DNA from: Xenopus tropicalis
Taxonomy: Eukaryota; Chordata; Amphibia; Anura; Pipidae
Assembly (NCBI RefSeq): GCF_000004195.4
Contig: NC_030678.2
Coordinates: forward strand, 85,968,904 to 86,032,903
Length of the DNA stretch: 64,000 bases
Reading direction: 5' to 3'
The notes beneath the pieces are model-generated. The model had not been told where the DNA came from. It saw only the letters and a list, made by a program, of their open reading frames with translations, and ran no database searches. Below, piece after piece: positions 44,363-55,248 of this stretch. How positions within the stretch are numbered: the stretch's first letter is position 1; each line of letters starts with the position of its first letter. Position numbers and translations under genes: made by a program.

Positions 44363-44522
44363 TAAAGGTGCCCATACACCTTCAGATCCACTCGCTTGGC
44401 GATGTCGCCAAGTGAGCGGACCTATGAGTGGGCGATATCGAGAGAATCCAGGCCCTGGATGTTGAATTGGTCTAAGGGACAGATATCGGCAGCTAGAATC
44501 GGCCCGTGTATGGGGACCTTAA
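44363..44522. repeat. Short Kolobok-like MITE (GGTGCCCATACAC)
   Basis: taaaggtgcccatacacctt … cggcccgtgtatggggacctTAA. Ends and interior (gacagatatcggcagctaga; cgcttggcgatgtcgccaag) match the larger element at 52597-52985. Confidence 0.8.
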
Positions 44523-44539
44523 GGGGTAGCTGACATCAA

Positions 44540-44729
44540 GATTTATTGAAGTGTGTGTTTAGAGCTACCCACAGTAAAATTCTTCCACTTTCTATTTCCA
44601 TAGGATTTTTCGAAGCATATTTAACAAAGGGTTAACCCATTGATGAATACACTTCCAAAAATCCCAAAGCAATAAAATGGATGAATTTTAATGTGTTGAG
44701 CACTAAATTCAAACTTAAAATCTGCCCCA
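44540..44729. repeat. Diverged relative of the 40477 palindromic MITE
   Basis: ccataggatttttcgaagca … tgaatacacttccaaaaatc … cttaaaatctgcccc parallels the arms of 40477-40689; the left end is lost. Confidence 0.65.
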
Positions 44730-44754
44730 AAATGTCACATTTTGACACACAGAG

Positions 44755-45310
44755 TTTCTTAGTAGCAACTACTTGTCATGGCTACTAAATATCACAAAAT
44801 ACCCTGCCACAAGCAATACTGAGAATTGCGTCTGTAAGAACACATTGTCGCGGCGACTAATCTCCCCAAAATGCCATCCCACCGACTAGAATGTAAATCG
44901 CCGGTGGGATCAGCGCCGGATTTCTACTGGGGACGCCCCGAGGCCACCCCCATTCGGCGCCCCCCTATCCCCCCCGCCGATCAAACACGCATGCGCGAAC
45001 CCCCCCCCGCCCGCCGAGCAAACGCGCATGCGCATGCGTGAGGAGAGTTCCCCATTGCTCTGTATGGGAGCAAAATATTAAGATTTGCCTGCGGCGGGGC
45101 GGCACGCCGCCCCTATGTTTGTGCCGCCCTAGGCACGGGCCTTTGGGGCCTCGCCACAAATCCGGGCCTGGGTGGGATGCCTTGAGAGAAAACTTTGGGT
45201 GACTGCGGGACATTGCAGCGACGTGTATGCCATCCCACCAGCGATTTACTTGTCATGGCTATTGAACCCCAGAATATATCCTACCATAGACAAAACTGAG
45301 AATTGCCTCT
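44755..45310. repeat. Nested MITEs: host copies split by a hAT insertion
   Basis: Outer layer: actacttgtcatggctacta … tgagaattgcgtctgt (44769-44837) recurs as ttacttgtcatggctattga … tgagaattgcctctgt (45247-45313), fragments of the element intact at 45312-45602. Middle layer: gcgactaatctccccaaaat … cccaccagcgatttac is a copy of the 45604-45916 family. The inner layer is the hAT MITE at 44911-45170. Confidence 0.75.
44911..45170. mobile_element. hAT-type MITE with exact 8-bp target duplication
   Basis: GGTGGGAT flanks both ends (44903-44910, 45171-45178). TIRs are CAGCGCCGGATTT and inverted CAGGCCCGGATTT. The interior is very GC-rich with runs of C and repeated gcatgcgc. 260 bp, no transposase. 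Confidence 0.9.
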
Positions 45311-45311
45311 G

Positions 45312-45602
45312 TGCAAGGGTGAAGACACATGGAGCTACTAGTAGCAGCTACTTGTCATGGCTAAAATAGACAATGCTGATCATTTACTGCTAAATGTCTC
45401 TGCTTGTGTTTTAGCAGAGGCAATTCTCAGTATTTACTATGACAGGGTATTTTCTGGTGTTTAGTAGCTGTGAAAAAGTAGCTGCTACTAGTAGCTCCGT
45501 GTGTCTTTTCCCTAAACACATGTAGAGACAATTATCAGTAAATGATCAGCATTGTCTATTTTAGTAGCCACAACAAGTAGCGGCTACTAGTAGCTCTCTG
45601 TC
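45312..45602. repeat. Palindromic MITE GGGTGAAGACA(C)A
   Basis: Ends gggtgaagacacatggagct and inverted gctctctgtcttcaccct; two internal copies of ctactagtagc-type arms, plus gacaatgctgatcatttact mirrored by agtaaatgatcagcattgtc. Confidence 0.85.
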
Positions 45603-45603
45603 T

Positions 45604-45916
45604 TCACCCTCAGGGCAGTGCCACATGGGAAGATTAGTCACCTGCGATAAATCTTCACTATTGTGGGCGACTAATCTCCCTGAAATGCCATCCCATTGGC
45701 TAGAATGTAAATTGCAGGTGGGATGGCATACACATAGCTTCGGTCGTCCGAAGCTGCCTTGCAAGGAAACTTCGGGCGACTTCGGAAAACTGAAGTGACA
45801 CATATGCCATCCCACCAGCGATTTACATTCTTGCCGGTGAGATGGAATATCGGGGAGATAAGTCGCCGCAATAGTGAAGATTTATCGCAGGTGACTAATC
45901 TCCCCATGTGGCACTG
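45604..45916. repeat. Near-perfect palindromic MITE AGGGCAGTGCCACATGG
   Basis: Arms of about 60 bp (gggcagtgccacatgggaag … aaatcttcactatt / aatagtgaagattt … cccatgtggcactgcc) plus inner arms around gatggcat and cttcgg…ccgaag. It abuts the previous element within two bases. Confidence 0.9.
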
Positions 45917-46179
45917 CCTTAAAGAAGCAGCAATTTACTATTTACATTTGAAATTTAATTAATCACCTTACATATTCATAGAGTTTAAAATGCAACTTTT
46001 ATTGTTCTAAAGTTTCTAAACTATCCCCTTTAATGTTTTGCATGATCTTATTTTACCTTCCATGCATTTTTATTTTGGATTTGCCTGAACTAAGCTGAAA
46101 AACACACAAAAACTACACTAATGTATCCTTCCTCTTAATGTCGCACTACCTTAAAAAAAATGCTTTAGTGAGTGGTGTA
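45917..46179. other. No gene recognised
   Basis: Unique AT-rich sequence. Confidence 0.4.
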
Positions 46180-46860
46180 ATCTCTGCTTCTAGAAAATCT
46201 TCTTGTTTACGCCATTTTCAGACAACAAACATTAATTGGTTTTTCATAGAAGTCTTTCTGCATCCGCGTTTAATCCGAAAATACCGCATGATCAACAATT
46301 TAAAGTCTTGCTTGTTTTCTGCGGGCGGCTAAAGCTCTGGCTGGAAGAAACATACAAATACCATCCTTATTAATTTCTTTGTGATGATAAAAGCAAAGAG
46401 AGTCAGAGATAAGACTTAGTTCAGAAATCCCATCCACATGAAAAGCTGCACAGATAAATGTAATTTTTTTCTTCTTCCAAAGGCAACAGAATGCTTTGGT
46501 CTTCTGGAAAGAAAGACTGCAACAGAGATAATGCAATAAGGCATCCCTATGGGTTCTAAGACAGCAGCTTTGCACAAAATGCGTTCAAAGGAAGTCCGCT
46601 CCATTATCACAATTTCCAGTAATAAATAAAGACAAAAGAAGGGGGATTTAAGGCTTGGGTAAACACTTTGCCATTGTTTTTACTTAACTACATTTAGGCA
46701 AAGAAAATGCAAACATTTAACCCTTTCTTTGCCACTTGTTAATGTCTGGTGCTCCATTAATCCGCTGAAATAAACTGAAATGTTATTGGCTAAAAGGGAA
46801 AATTTTGTTTGAAAAAGCAATTCTTATAAAAAGTCCTTTGTATCTGTTCTAAATAGCAGG
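46180..46860. promoter_or_regulatory. Candidate conserved noncoding element(s)
   Basis: Repeat-free, mixed composition, retained CpGs (ctgcatccgcgtttaatccg, ataccgcatgatc), homeodomain-type cores (acattaattgg, ccattaatccgc), HMG-type sites (aacaaag-like) and a CCAAT-like ttattggctaa. No reading frame of note. The call is by look only and needs a cross-species alignment. Confidence 0.25.
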
Positions 46861-48758
46861 AACGCATTCCTCGCCTCATCAGGCCCAGGCTGGTAATGTG
46901 GATATTATGGCAAATGCCACTGTGGCTGCAGGAAGCTGCCATAAACTTTGTATGACCCAATGGGACTGTTTTGGCCTTACTGTACTTGAAATGCTAGACT
47001 GTCTTTTGAGTTTTAGTTGGGATGTGGCTTCCAAATTAAGGTTACAAAGAATTGTGACTTTTTATGTTTTTGTTTTACTGTTTTTGTACACTGCATGTTA
47101 AAGGGTGTGGCTTGAAAAAATTTGCCCTGTCTAAAAATATGTTCTACACTATTACCCTTACTGTTTTTGCCCTTTTTAAAGAGCATTCGTGTCTTTTTGT
47201 TTTCCTTTCCTTGCTCTCGTTATCTCTCTTATCGCTTCTTTTTGTTCTGCTCTTTAAATTTGTTTTTTTTATTTATAATTTATTGTATCATATTTACCTT
47301 GTGATCTGTTTCCCACATCTGGTTCCCCATCCATATCTCCTTTAGTTATATTTTATTTGCCTTGGTACCTGCAATCTCGGGGAGAACTGTCCTCTGTTGT
47401 GACTGGGTATTACATAAGGGTGGGGGTGTACTTTATATAAATATTTTTCAGTTTGGTTTAGTAATTAGAATAAAAGCAATAAAAAAGTGGTATGGATAAA
47501 CTTATGCTTTACATTTAGCCCCAAAAGAAACCTTTTTTTTTCCTTTTCATGTTTGGAACATGCAGAACAGGTGACATAAAGCCTGTGCAGCATCATGAAC
47601 AAAAGAAGAAAATGAAGATGAATAAAATGAATGGTAGCAGCGCAGGTCGAGCATAAGATTGTGTTACAATATAATTCATTGTCTGTAAGACAGCACGGTT
47701 GATTTATCATATTAACTATTCAGAGTCATTAAGCAAACAGCTGCCTATGAACTGAACCAGAAAATGTATTGGATAATAAATCTAATAGAAGCAAGCGGAA
47801 ATTTGTAACAACATTGAGCCTGATCATTTTCTATTACCTTGCCTCAATCTATGCTTGTAATAAAATGCATCCATTATTATTTAACAATGAATAGATGGTT
47901 AAATAAAGAGAATAAATGGCACTTTTTTTCATGCTTTCACTGACAAGAGAAATAGTGTCAGCCGTCTGCACTACATATCTAAGACCTTAAAATCAGCCTA
48001 GATTTAGATGACAGTTTGAATAGTATCAGTAAAGTAAAAAAAATCTGTGGTTATAAGAAAATAAGTGTAAACTACAGCATGGCGATATTTTGGCTAGGAA
48101 AACATTTTTAGCAGATATTTTGGAGTGGCAGCTTTCCAGAGAATTTTGAATGCTATTCAATAATGAATGATGAGCAAGTAAGGAGTGCATGGGTTAGATA
48201 TGTTAACATCTACATAGATGACACCAAATTTCAAACTTCCAAGTTCCATTTTTGCTACCTTTTAGGTGTGGACTGGCACTGTGGATTCTGGCAAATGCCA
48301 GAGGGGCTGCTGTACTATGCCACAGACATTCATTATTTAGTAGGCTTGTGGGGGGCGGGGGGGCTGTTAGGGCCTCTGTATACTCGAAATGCCAGAGCCC
48401 ATTTTAAATCCCAGTCTAGACCTACTTCTTATCCCCCTGGGATTTATGCCTACCTTCTATATGTACAATGCTTTGCACACAGAAAATGGAGAACCTGAAG
48501 AATGGATGACTGCACAGCTGCATAATGTATAGACTATATAGACTGGATGTCCTCTAGCATGCCAACCCAAGGGACACCATGCTAGGGTGAACACCATTTA
48601 CTTACATATAGCATACATATTGCATGCAGCAGGGGGTTAGTATAGGGCTCCCTTGTATATGTGCAGCTGCAATCTTGATTTTTCAGCAGATTTTCTATCA
48701 AATGCTTTCTATATTGCTTATAAAGGGTGCAATTTGCCAGTGATAATTGACTGCTATC
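46861..48758. other. No gene recognised
   Basis: Includes gcctcatcaggccc at 46874-46887, a ttttttattt…ctctct low-complexity stretch (47180-47275), and repeat-free sequence at 47690-48130 that may be regulatory. A 111-codon plus frame at 48163-48498 is unconvincing. Confidence 0.35.
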
Positions 48759-48781
48759 AATCTATCTATCTATCTATCTAT
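48759..48781. repeat. (TCTA)n microsatellite
   Basis: About five to six TCTA units. Confidence 0.9.
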
Positions 48782-50029
48782 TGTAACCAGGAGGATTACT
48801 CCCAATAAAAGTATATCAGCTTGCCCGGGTAAAGCAAAATTTACAGGAACATAGCACCATAGCACCGCACTCAACAGGATATATATGATTATATTAAACT
48901 TGGACAATGTACAATGTATTTAAAATAAAAGTCACTTATTTTATAGGGTGTGCCAGTTTAATACAATAATAATTATATTATAAGTCCAAATGCCTTGCTT
49001 TAGGTCTGAATTGCAACTGATTGCACACAGAATAGCACAGTTGTGGAAGGCCTCTTTTCAAATCTAACTTAGATTTAGGAACTAGGATTATTAATAAAAA
49101 TATATTGCTTATTTATCTTTAACAAGTGCTGAGACTTGTGTGTAGAGAGAAGTGTAGAGAGGCAGTGTTGTGTTCAATACATATAACAGCATTGCCATCT
49201 GGTGTGGAAACACTGCAATGACAGCTGTAATATTTTGTAAGTTCATAAAGGAGGTTTTCACATTTAAAGCTGGCATCTGTTGAAAACAGACAAAGTCTGT
49301 GTTTATTGTTACTCATAATCTCTGGGTACAGAAAATAATGGCTTCAGATACTGGCAATAAATGGTCTGGGAAAACTTTTGGGGAGATGGAACAACAGAAG
49401 TAAAAGAAATGAAATTAAGAATACAGTTGTGTATTTTGCACTATAATATTGTTCAGTAAACAGATATTATTACTTGGAATTGTCTATTGCATATAGAGCT
49501 CCTATTAACATCTTTTTAAGGGCATTAAAATTGTTAGCATTGTACATATTTTTCCATTAAACGTGAAATATTGGGAGAATTAAAATTTTATATGAGCTTC
49601 ATTGTTATTTTATATTGTTACATTTCGTCCCAGGCCTTCTGCTATCCACTACTACTCTACTGTGCTGATTCAAGGACCGCTGATCTGTAACTGGAAAGGA
49701 AAGACCTATTCTGGGGGGTGCAAGGAATTAGTGACAAACTGATGATAGATTGTGACCTCACTCTGCCATAGAAAGTGCCCTAGGCTGGTACATGTTTCAG
49801 TGATGAGGATAACTTAATTGATTTGATATGACTTGTAATGATTCAGGCCTTCAAAGTTGTGACAAGCGGTCACCATACTGAAATCTGTTAGAAGTGTCTG
49901 CCATACTCACATGATGCTAACTGCTTTGGTGTCAGAGCTGCCATGTACTAATGATCTAAATGATTTACTCATTGGCCTTATATTGGGACATTTATATTCT
50001 AAATATACAGTATATTGTGTGCCAGTCCT
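48782..50029. other. No gene recognised
   Basis: AT-rich unique sequence. Confidence 0.4.
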
Positions 50030-50212
50030 TAAGCTCAGTAACTGACAGTAACACAGAGCATGTACTGTGAATCAGCAGAAAAGAAGATGGGGAGTTACTG
50101 GGGGCATCTTTTGGAGACACAGATCTTCCCTGCTAAAGGGCTGTGGAAGCCTAAAACATAATGTACAACATTTCTGCACTACTTCTTTAGTTAGGCTTTA
50201 GTTCTCCTTTAA
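50030..50212. repeat. T2-type MITE fragment (inverted relative to 39017-39575)
   Basis: agagcatgtactgtgaatca … gatcttccctgctaa … tttctgcactacttctttag … gctttagttctcct|TTAA. Confidence 0.8.
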
Positions 50213-50884
50213 GTGTTTTAGTTTATAGGAAAATCTCATTTAGAATTGCATATGTTTCAGTGTTTCCATTTTGGTACAGTGTGTACTTTCCATGTCACTG
50301 TTCATACATGTCTGGATCTGTAGAGAGAACAAAGACACACTGTACAGGGAACTTGCTGGATTTCTGTACTGCATGGAAACCCCAGTCTTGTATACATGTT
50401 ATGACCAAGATAAGAGTGTTGCCAGGAATTAACAAAGGACAGAGAGAAGGAAATAATCAAATATATGTCTCTGTAGTAAAACATTTATTTCCTTCTTTTT
50501 AAGGTGAGGCTTTTAGTGATAAAAGGGAGAGTACGTATTTAAGAGAAAGTGCTTGAAAGAGGTAAACTAAGGCAAATATTGGGCACTTCTGCCAACTGGT
50601 TAGTGGCACTACACAAAAAACAGTTGCAGTATAATGATAAATTTTCCAAAAGTTTCCAAAATCCCCAGCAAGAGATAAAAAGGTTTGTATGCAGATGTGG
50701 ATAATGAAATGGCTTACTGTTTATGAAACACAATGTATAAGGTAAAGTAGTCTTGAGTAAATGTTTTACTTTATTTGGGAAAAAGTTTTTGTGACTGCAC
50801 GATTGCATGGAGGAATATGGATACTATAATTTATTTGACTATTTCTCTTTCTTTCTGGCAAACTTCAGAAGCCCTATCTTTAGT
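50213..50884. other. No gene recognised
   Basis: Unique sequence; an 80-codon plus frame at 50260-50502 shows no recognisable domain. Confidence 0.4.
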
Positions 50885-51012
50885 GATGAGCAAATCTGTC
50901 CCTTTTGCTTTGCTGAAAAATTTGTGAAACAACAGGAAAATTTGCATAACAGTAAAAAAAACCTGGGAAACGCACAACTTTTCTTGTCGCCCACGTCTTT
51001 TTTTGTTGCGCG
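50885..51012. repeat. TTTGCTCATCAC family MITE, left part (inverted)
   Basis: agtgatgagcaaatctgtcc … gctgaaaaatttgtgaaac … cttgtcgcccacgtcttttt … ttgcgcgca. Confidence 0.7.
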
Positions 51013-51462
51013 CATTTTTTTTCTTCAAGTACACAAAAGATATAAGCACAGGAGTCAGTTCTACTTTGAAATACAATATTACCATGTTAGTAGCAAGGGT
51101 TAAGCAGTGCAGCATTAATGTTATACTATGGGGGCATGTGCATAAGCAATAAATGATTTGTTCATGACTGTATGAGGTGCAGACTAATTGAAATTGACTA
51201 GTTACAGACAGAACCATGCCAAAATATGGTTAGTATTTTAAACCTATTAATACAACGAATATTCACAGAGGACAAATAGCCATTTATGGGAACATTAAGG
51301 CAACATTTGGGTGAAATTCATTATAAATGGTGGCACCACAAAAAATTGAAAATGCAGGAAAACTTAAAATCGGAAAATGCAAAACTGACATTACATTTCA
51401 CTGTATAACTTAATGTGTTTTGACAGCTGTGGAATAGTCCATAACCAGATATTACCAATGTA
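51013..51462. other. No gene recognised
   Basis: Unique AT-rich sequence. Confidence 0.4.
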
Positions 51463-51832
51463 TTAAATAAGAAGGAAAGGCTAAATCACTGGGAGGGTGC
51501 CAAATGTTAAGTATCCCCCAGTGATTGTAACTGCTTAACTGATACCCCTGATGTTCCTGTTAAGAGAAAACCACACCATCCCGGGGTATATGTGAGTGAA
51601 CATTCCTCTTCCTTCTGTCTTCTTTCTTCAGAATACCGGGGCTGACACATTCAAAGCCAGCCATTCAAAGTTAGCTTCTCACTCAACTGTGCATGTACAA
51701 AGAAGGTATTCTGGCCCACGTATTCTGGCTGGTGCAGTTTTCTCCTAACAGGAGCACCGGTGGGGGGTTTTAGGCAAGGAATTAAAATTACTGGGGCGTG
51801 CCTGATATTTTTAGGCTTTCCCTCTCCTTTAA
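51463..51832. repeat. T2/Kolobok-type MITE
   Basis: aagaaggaaaggctaaatca … taggctttccctctcct|TTAA. Inner arms tgcagttttctcctaacagg and cctgttaagagaaaacc are mirrored. The 123-codon minus frame over the right half is incidental. Confidence 0.8.
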
Positions 51833-52313
51833 GCCAACAGATGGAGAACAACTGACCATGACTTATTTCTGATATATACACACAGCTTGTATTTGGAAGT
51901 ATATTGCACAACTTAAAAAAAGCTACTTCTTGTTTAAAACCCCATGATCCCATAAAAACTGAGATTGGTAGGTGGGCCTGTATCCAGCTAGTCCAAGGAA
52001 ACCGAATATGTTTGCCGACCAATGTATCACTTAGCCAAGCTCAGAACTGTTGAAAGCCCCGGATATTTGTTTTCTCCTTTGTACTATGTAGTGCTGAATA
52101 GTTCTTCAGTATTATGGAGCAGTCTCACTGGGCAGGCCTTTGATTTTGGAGTAAACGGATAGTTGACTGATGCTCAGCAAATTTTAAAATTCCTAGAGAC
52201 ATGTTTGGGAAGGCCTTTGATTTTGGAGGAAGAGGGTGGCCGACTGATGCTCAGTACCTTTTAAAAGTCTCCTAGAAACATATTTTCCTTTGACACAATG
52301 CACTGCTAAGAAG
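51833..52313. other. No gene; local duplicated phrase
   Basis: gcctttgattttggag … gactgatgctcag occurs twice (52137-52177 and 52213-52255), a diverged ~75-bp tandem duplication. Nothing else seen. Confidence 0.5.
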
Positions 52314-52450
52314 TTACAGAAACCCGTTATTCAGAAAACTATAAATTGCACAAAGACCATTTCCCATAGAGCTCATTTTGAGCAAATTTTTCAATTTTTT
52401 TACCATTTTCCCTGTAATAATAAAACAGTACCTTGTACATAAAAGTCCTG
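52314..52450. repeat. Fragment of the TA-flanked palindromic MITE
   Basis: acccgttattcagaaaact … ccctgtaataataaaacagt … accttgtac, left half only. Confidence 0.7.
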
Positions 52451-52596
52451 GTGTTAGCCTTTGAAATAACATTTCAAAGAAAAGGAAGAAGCCCAACAGA
52501 AATAGAGAGAAAAAGGGGGTGAACATGTAAATCGGAGTGTGTACATTTAACCCTGCTCTACGTAATGAATAACTGATGTAGTGATTAATGTCACTG

Positions 52597-52985
52597 TTAA
52601 GGTGGCCATACACGGGCCGACTATAGCTGCCGATATCTGTCCCTTGGACCGATTTGGCAGCTAATCGGCCCGTGTATGGGGAGAGCAGATCGGCCTGGCC
52701 GACCGATATCTGGCCTGAAATTGGCCAGATCTCGATCGGCCAGGTTAGAAAATCTGGTCGGATCGGGGACCGCATCGGCTCGTTGATGCGGTCCCCGATC
52801 CGACTGCCCCATTGCCGCCCACATAATCCGATCGTCTGGCCCCAGGGCCAAACGATCGGATTATTATTTTTTTTACCTAAATGGTCCCCGATATCGCCCA
52901 CCCGTAGGTGGGGATATCGGGGGAAGATCCGCTCGCTTGGCGACATCGCCAAGCGAGCGGATCTGCTCGTGTATGGCCACCTTTA
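52597..52985. repeat. Kolobok-like palindromic MITE (GGTGGCCATACACG), complete
   Basis: TTAA|GGTGGCCATACACGGGCC … CTCGTGTATGGCCACC|TTTA. Several inner hairpins: gatccgctcgcttggcgaca / cgccaagcgagcggatc, gatcggggaccgcatcggct / gatgcggtccccgatccg, ccgatatc/gatatcgg. High GC and CpG. The 212- and 110-codon frames across it are artefacts. Confidence 0.9.
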
Positions 52986-53089
52986 GTCTGAAAGCCAGGA
53001 ATAAGTTACTTTCTCTCAGTGCAATTAAGCTTGAAGCTGCTAGAATTTACTATTTGCCTTCCTCTAAATCTATAAAGATAGGGTTTTGC

Positions 53090-53143
53090 TCAGGTTGAAC
53101 TTGGTGGACTTGTGACTTTGTTAGCTTTATGTTACTATGTAAC
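53090..53143 (+). mobile_element. CR1 LINE 3' end, tiny
   Basis: caggttgaacttggtggact … ttatgttactatgtaac is the CR1 3' UTR and tail, as at 28878-28943. Confidence 0.7.
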
Positions 53144-53382
53144 CTGCTCTTCCCAGCAAGCTTTCATCCTTTTCCAGATATTACCATAAATATTTACTGA
53201 GCTTGTCTTTAATATTTGTACATTATGGACTCATCAACATTTTAAGTGAATTATTATGTTGTTTATGGACAAACCACTAAACACTTTTTTCTGACTCATG
53301 AACAGGAATCAGAAATGCTGCATGGGTCAGCCTTGTTTATAATGCTAGCTGGATTCTGAGCAGTTACCTTCTACTACATTTA
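53144..53382. other. No gene recognised
   Basis: Unique sequence. Confidence 0.4.
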
Positions 53383-53775
53383 AGGGGGCATTTAATAATG
53401 TACGTATTTTAGTTTTTTCACGCTTCATGTTTTTGCGCTAAAACTCAAATTTTCCATGAAAAAATCACAATTTTTCTGAGATTTATTATGCGACAAAACT
53501 TAGACAATTCCAGATTCAAAAATATGCCAGCTAAAGCCTGTCAAGATCACGTAGAAGACAATGGCAAATGTCTCTCTTTGCTTCATGGTTTTAGAGGTTT
53601 TCTGTTTTTTTGACACTGGCAATATCATGCGACAATAAGAAAAAGTCACAATTTTGCAACAATTTTTCGTTCAGGTTTTTTCAGTTCAGATTTTTTGATA
53701 AGTGGAAATGAGTTTAGATGTGCTTTCAAACAAATATAAATCCAAGAAAACAAGTTATAGTAAATATGCTCCTTA
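53383..53775. repeat. TIR element GGGGGCATTTAATAATGTACG
   Basis: Left ggggggcatttaataatgta-type end and right atagtaaatatgctcctta are inverted. The interior has tcaaattttccatgaaaaaa-type A/T arms. Its 3' 140 bp recur at 54855-55010. Confidence 0.75.
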
Positions 53776-54076
53776 GACTAGGTATACATACCTCCCAACA
53801 TTTGAAAAATGAAAAGAGGGACAAGAAGATTTGCCGTGCACGGCGCAGCAAATTTTTTTGACCACTTCCACTTTTGTGGCCACGCCCCAATTAACACACC
53901 CCATTTTTTTCTAAAAATACTCCTTTTATAGTTGAAATGGTGGGATCAGACGCAAATTGTACTATACCCTCATACTGTACTACCTAAGGAAAACAATATA
54001 GCAACTCCTACATATAAAATACAAATATAGAGAGAAGGCAGTCAGTTATAAGTGAGTTATAACTATGTACCAGCTT

Positions 54077-54525
54077 TGCCCCCCATACACAGTGCCCCCA
54101 ATGGCCCAATAGACAGTACCCCCATACACAGTGCCCCCATAGACAGTACCCCCACCAGGCCCCATACACAGTGCCCCCATACACAGTTCCCCCATAGACA
54201 GTACCCCCATACAAAGTGCCCCCATAGACAGTACCCCCCATTGCCCCTATAGAAAGTGCCCCCATAGAAAGTACCCTCCATACACAGTGCCCCCAATTGC
54301 CCCATAGACAGTAGCCCCCATACACAGTGCCCCCATAGAAAGTACCCCCATACACAATGCCCCCATAGAAAGTGCCCCCAATTACCCCCATAGACAGTAC
54401 CCCCATACACAGTTCCCCCCAATTGCCCCCATAGACAGTACCCCCATACAAAGTACCCCCTTAGACAGTACCACCCACACACAGTGCCCCCAATTGCCCC
54501 CATACACACACAATTTCCCCCATAC
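54077..54525. repeat. C-rich minisatellite in the ATACCTCCCAAC element
   Basis: About 20 units of 14-16 bp of the form CCCCCATAGACAGTA or CCCCCATACACAGTG, in higher-order pairs. Gives artefactual minus-strand frames of 147-148 codons (Gly/Trp/Tyr-rich). Confidence 0.95.
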
Positions 54526-54556
54526 TCGCTCCTTCCTCATGGGCCCCTGCTCCTTG

Positions 54557-54655
54557 TCCGGCGGCGACAGGCCCTTATATAAGGTTGCGCCCGTGCATAC
54601 GTGTGACGTTAGTAAGCATAAGGCGCAACCCTATAAAAGGGCCTGTCACCGCCGC
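54557..54655. repeat. 33-bp-arm inverted repeat
   Basis: cggcggcgacaggcccttat … gttgcgcc mirrored by ggcgcaaccctataaaaggg … tcaccgccg, spacer about 33 bp. The right arm contains tataaaag. Confidence 0.85.
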
Positions 54656-54714
54656 GCAAGAAGCCGTATAAGTAGAGGAGCTGCAGAAGAAACCGGAGCG
54701 CCTGGCTACAACCA

Positions 54715-54818
54715 GCGCATCCCGCTGTGCTGGATAGTTACATGAATGTCCCGCATTTCCGTAATCTATTACAGAAATTCGGGACATTCATGTAACTATC
54801 TGGGACAGCGGGATGCAC
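54715..54818. repeat. Near-perfect ~50-bp-arm hairpin
   Basis: gcatcccgctgtgctggata … catgaatgtcccgcatttcc mirrored by gaaattcgggacattcatg … tatctgggacagcgggatgc; almost no spacer. Confidence 0.9.
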
Positions 54819-54854
54819 TATTAAAAGCGGGACAGTTGGGGGGTATGGGTATAT

Positions 54855-55010
54855 ACACTGGAGTAGATTTAGTAGTACAATTTTCTGTTCGTGTTTTTTC
54901 AGTTCAGATCTTTTGATAAGTGGAAATGAGTCTAGTTGTGCTTTCAAACAAATATAAATCTGAGAAAAACAAGTTATAGTAAATCTGCCCCTTAGAGTAG
55001 GTATATATAC
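54855..55010. repeat. Second copy of the 53383 element 3' part
   Basis: tcagttcagatcttttgata … gtgctttcaaacaaatataa … gttatagtaaatctgcccct corresponds to 53650-53775, and the following agtaggtatat also matches the flank of copy 1. Confidence 0.85.
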
Positions 55011-55248
55011 TGAAGTAGACTCATAACAACTCATTTTTAAAGATAACAGAGCAGAGTTGGGGCAATATTTAATGCAGGAAATACTGTATTTATAATGTAA
55101 GAATAAATTATATATATCTACCACACAAATAGAGGAATGCAGTGGACCTTTTTGTTTTGATCCAATTCATTAATTAATGATCACAAGTTGCTCTACATTG
55201 ACAGAATATATCATGAGTAGCTCTGGGATTGTGGTTAAACATCCACTA

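Larger units (their letters stand above)
53788..54846. mobile_element. ATACCTCCCAAC…GTTGGGGGGTAT element with minisatellite and hairpins
   Basis: TIRs ATACCTCCCAACA and TGTTGGGAGGTAT-like end (agttggggggtat); flanks aggtatac and gggtatat are a diverged 8-bp duplication. Inside: ggccacgccccaattaacac near the left end, the minisatellite at 54077-54525, and two long hairpins (54557-54655, 54715-54818). Confidence 0.75.

Noticed and set aside
45172..45369. Open frame downstream of the hAT MITE
   Set aside because: Made of MITE arms; no independent support.
46862..46890. CTGATGA on the minus strand with an AGGAA/TTCCT hairpin, hammerhead-like
   Set aside because: The GAAA side and stem I/III cannot be arranged into a hammerhead; probably chance or a very decayed Penelope tail.
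52314..52952. 212-codon minus-strand frame
   Set aside because: Spans a MITE fragment, unique DNA and a palindromic Kolobok-like MITE; no domain, opposite strand is also open.
54008..54509. Two 147-148-codon Gly/Tyr/Trp-rich frames
   Set aside because: Translation of the CCCCCATAGACAGTA minisatellite in two frames.
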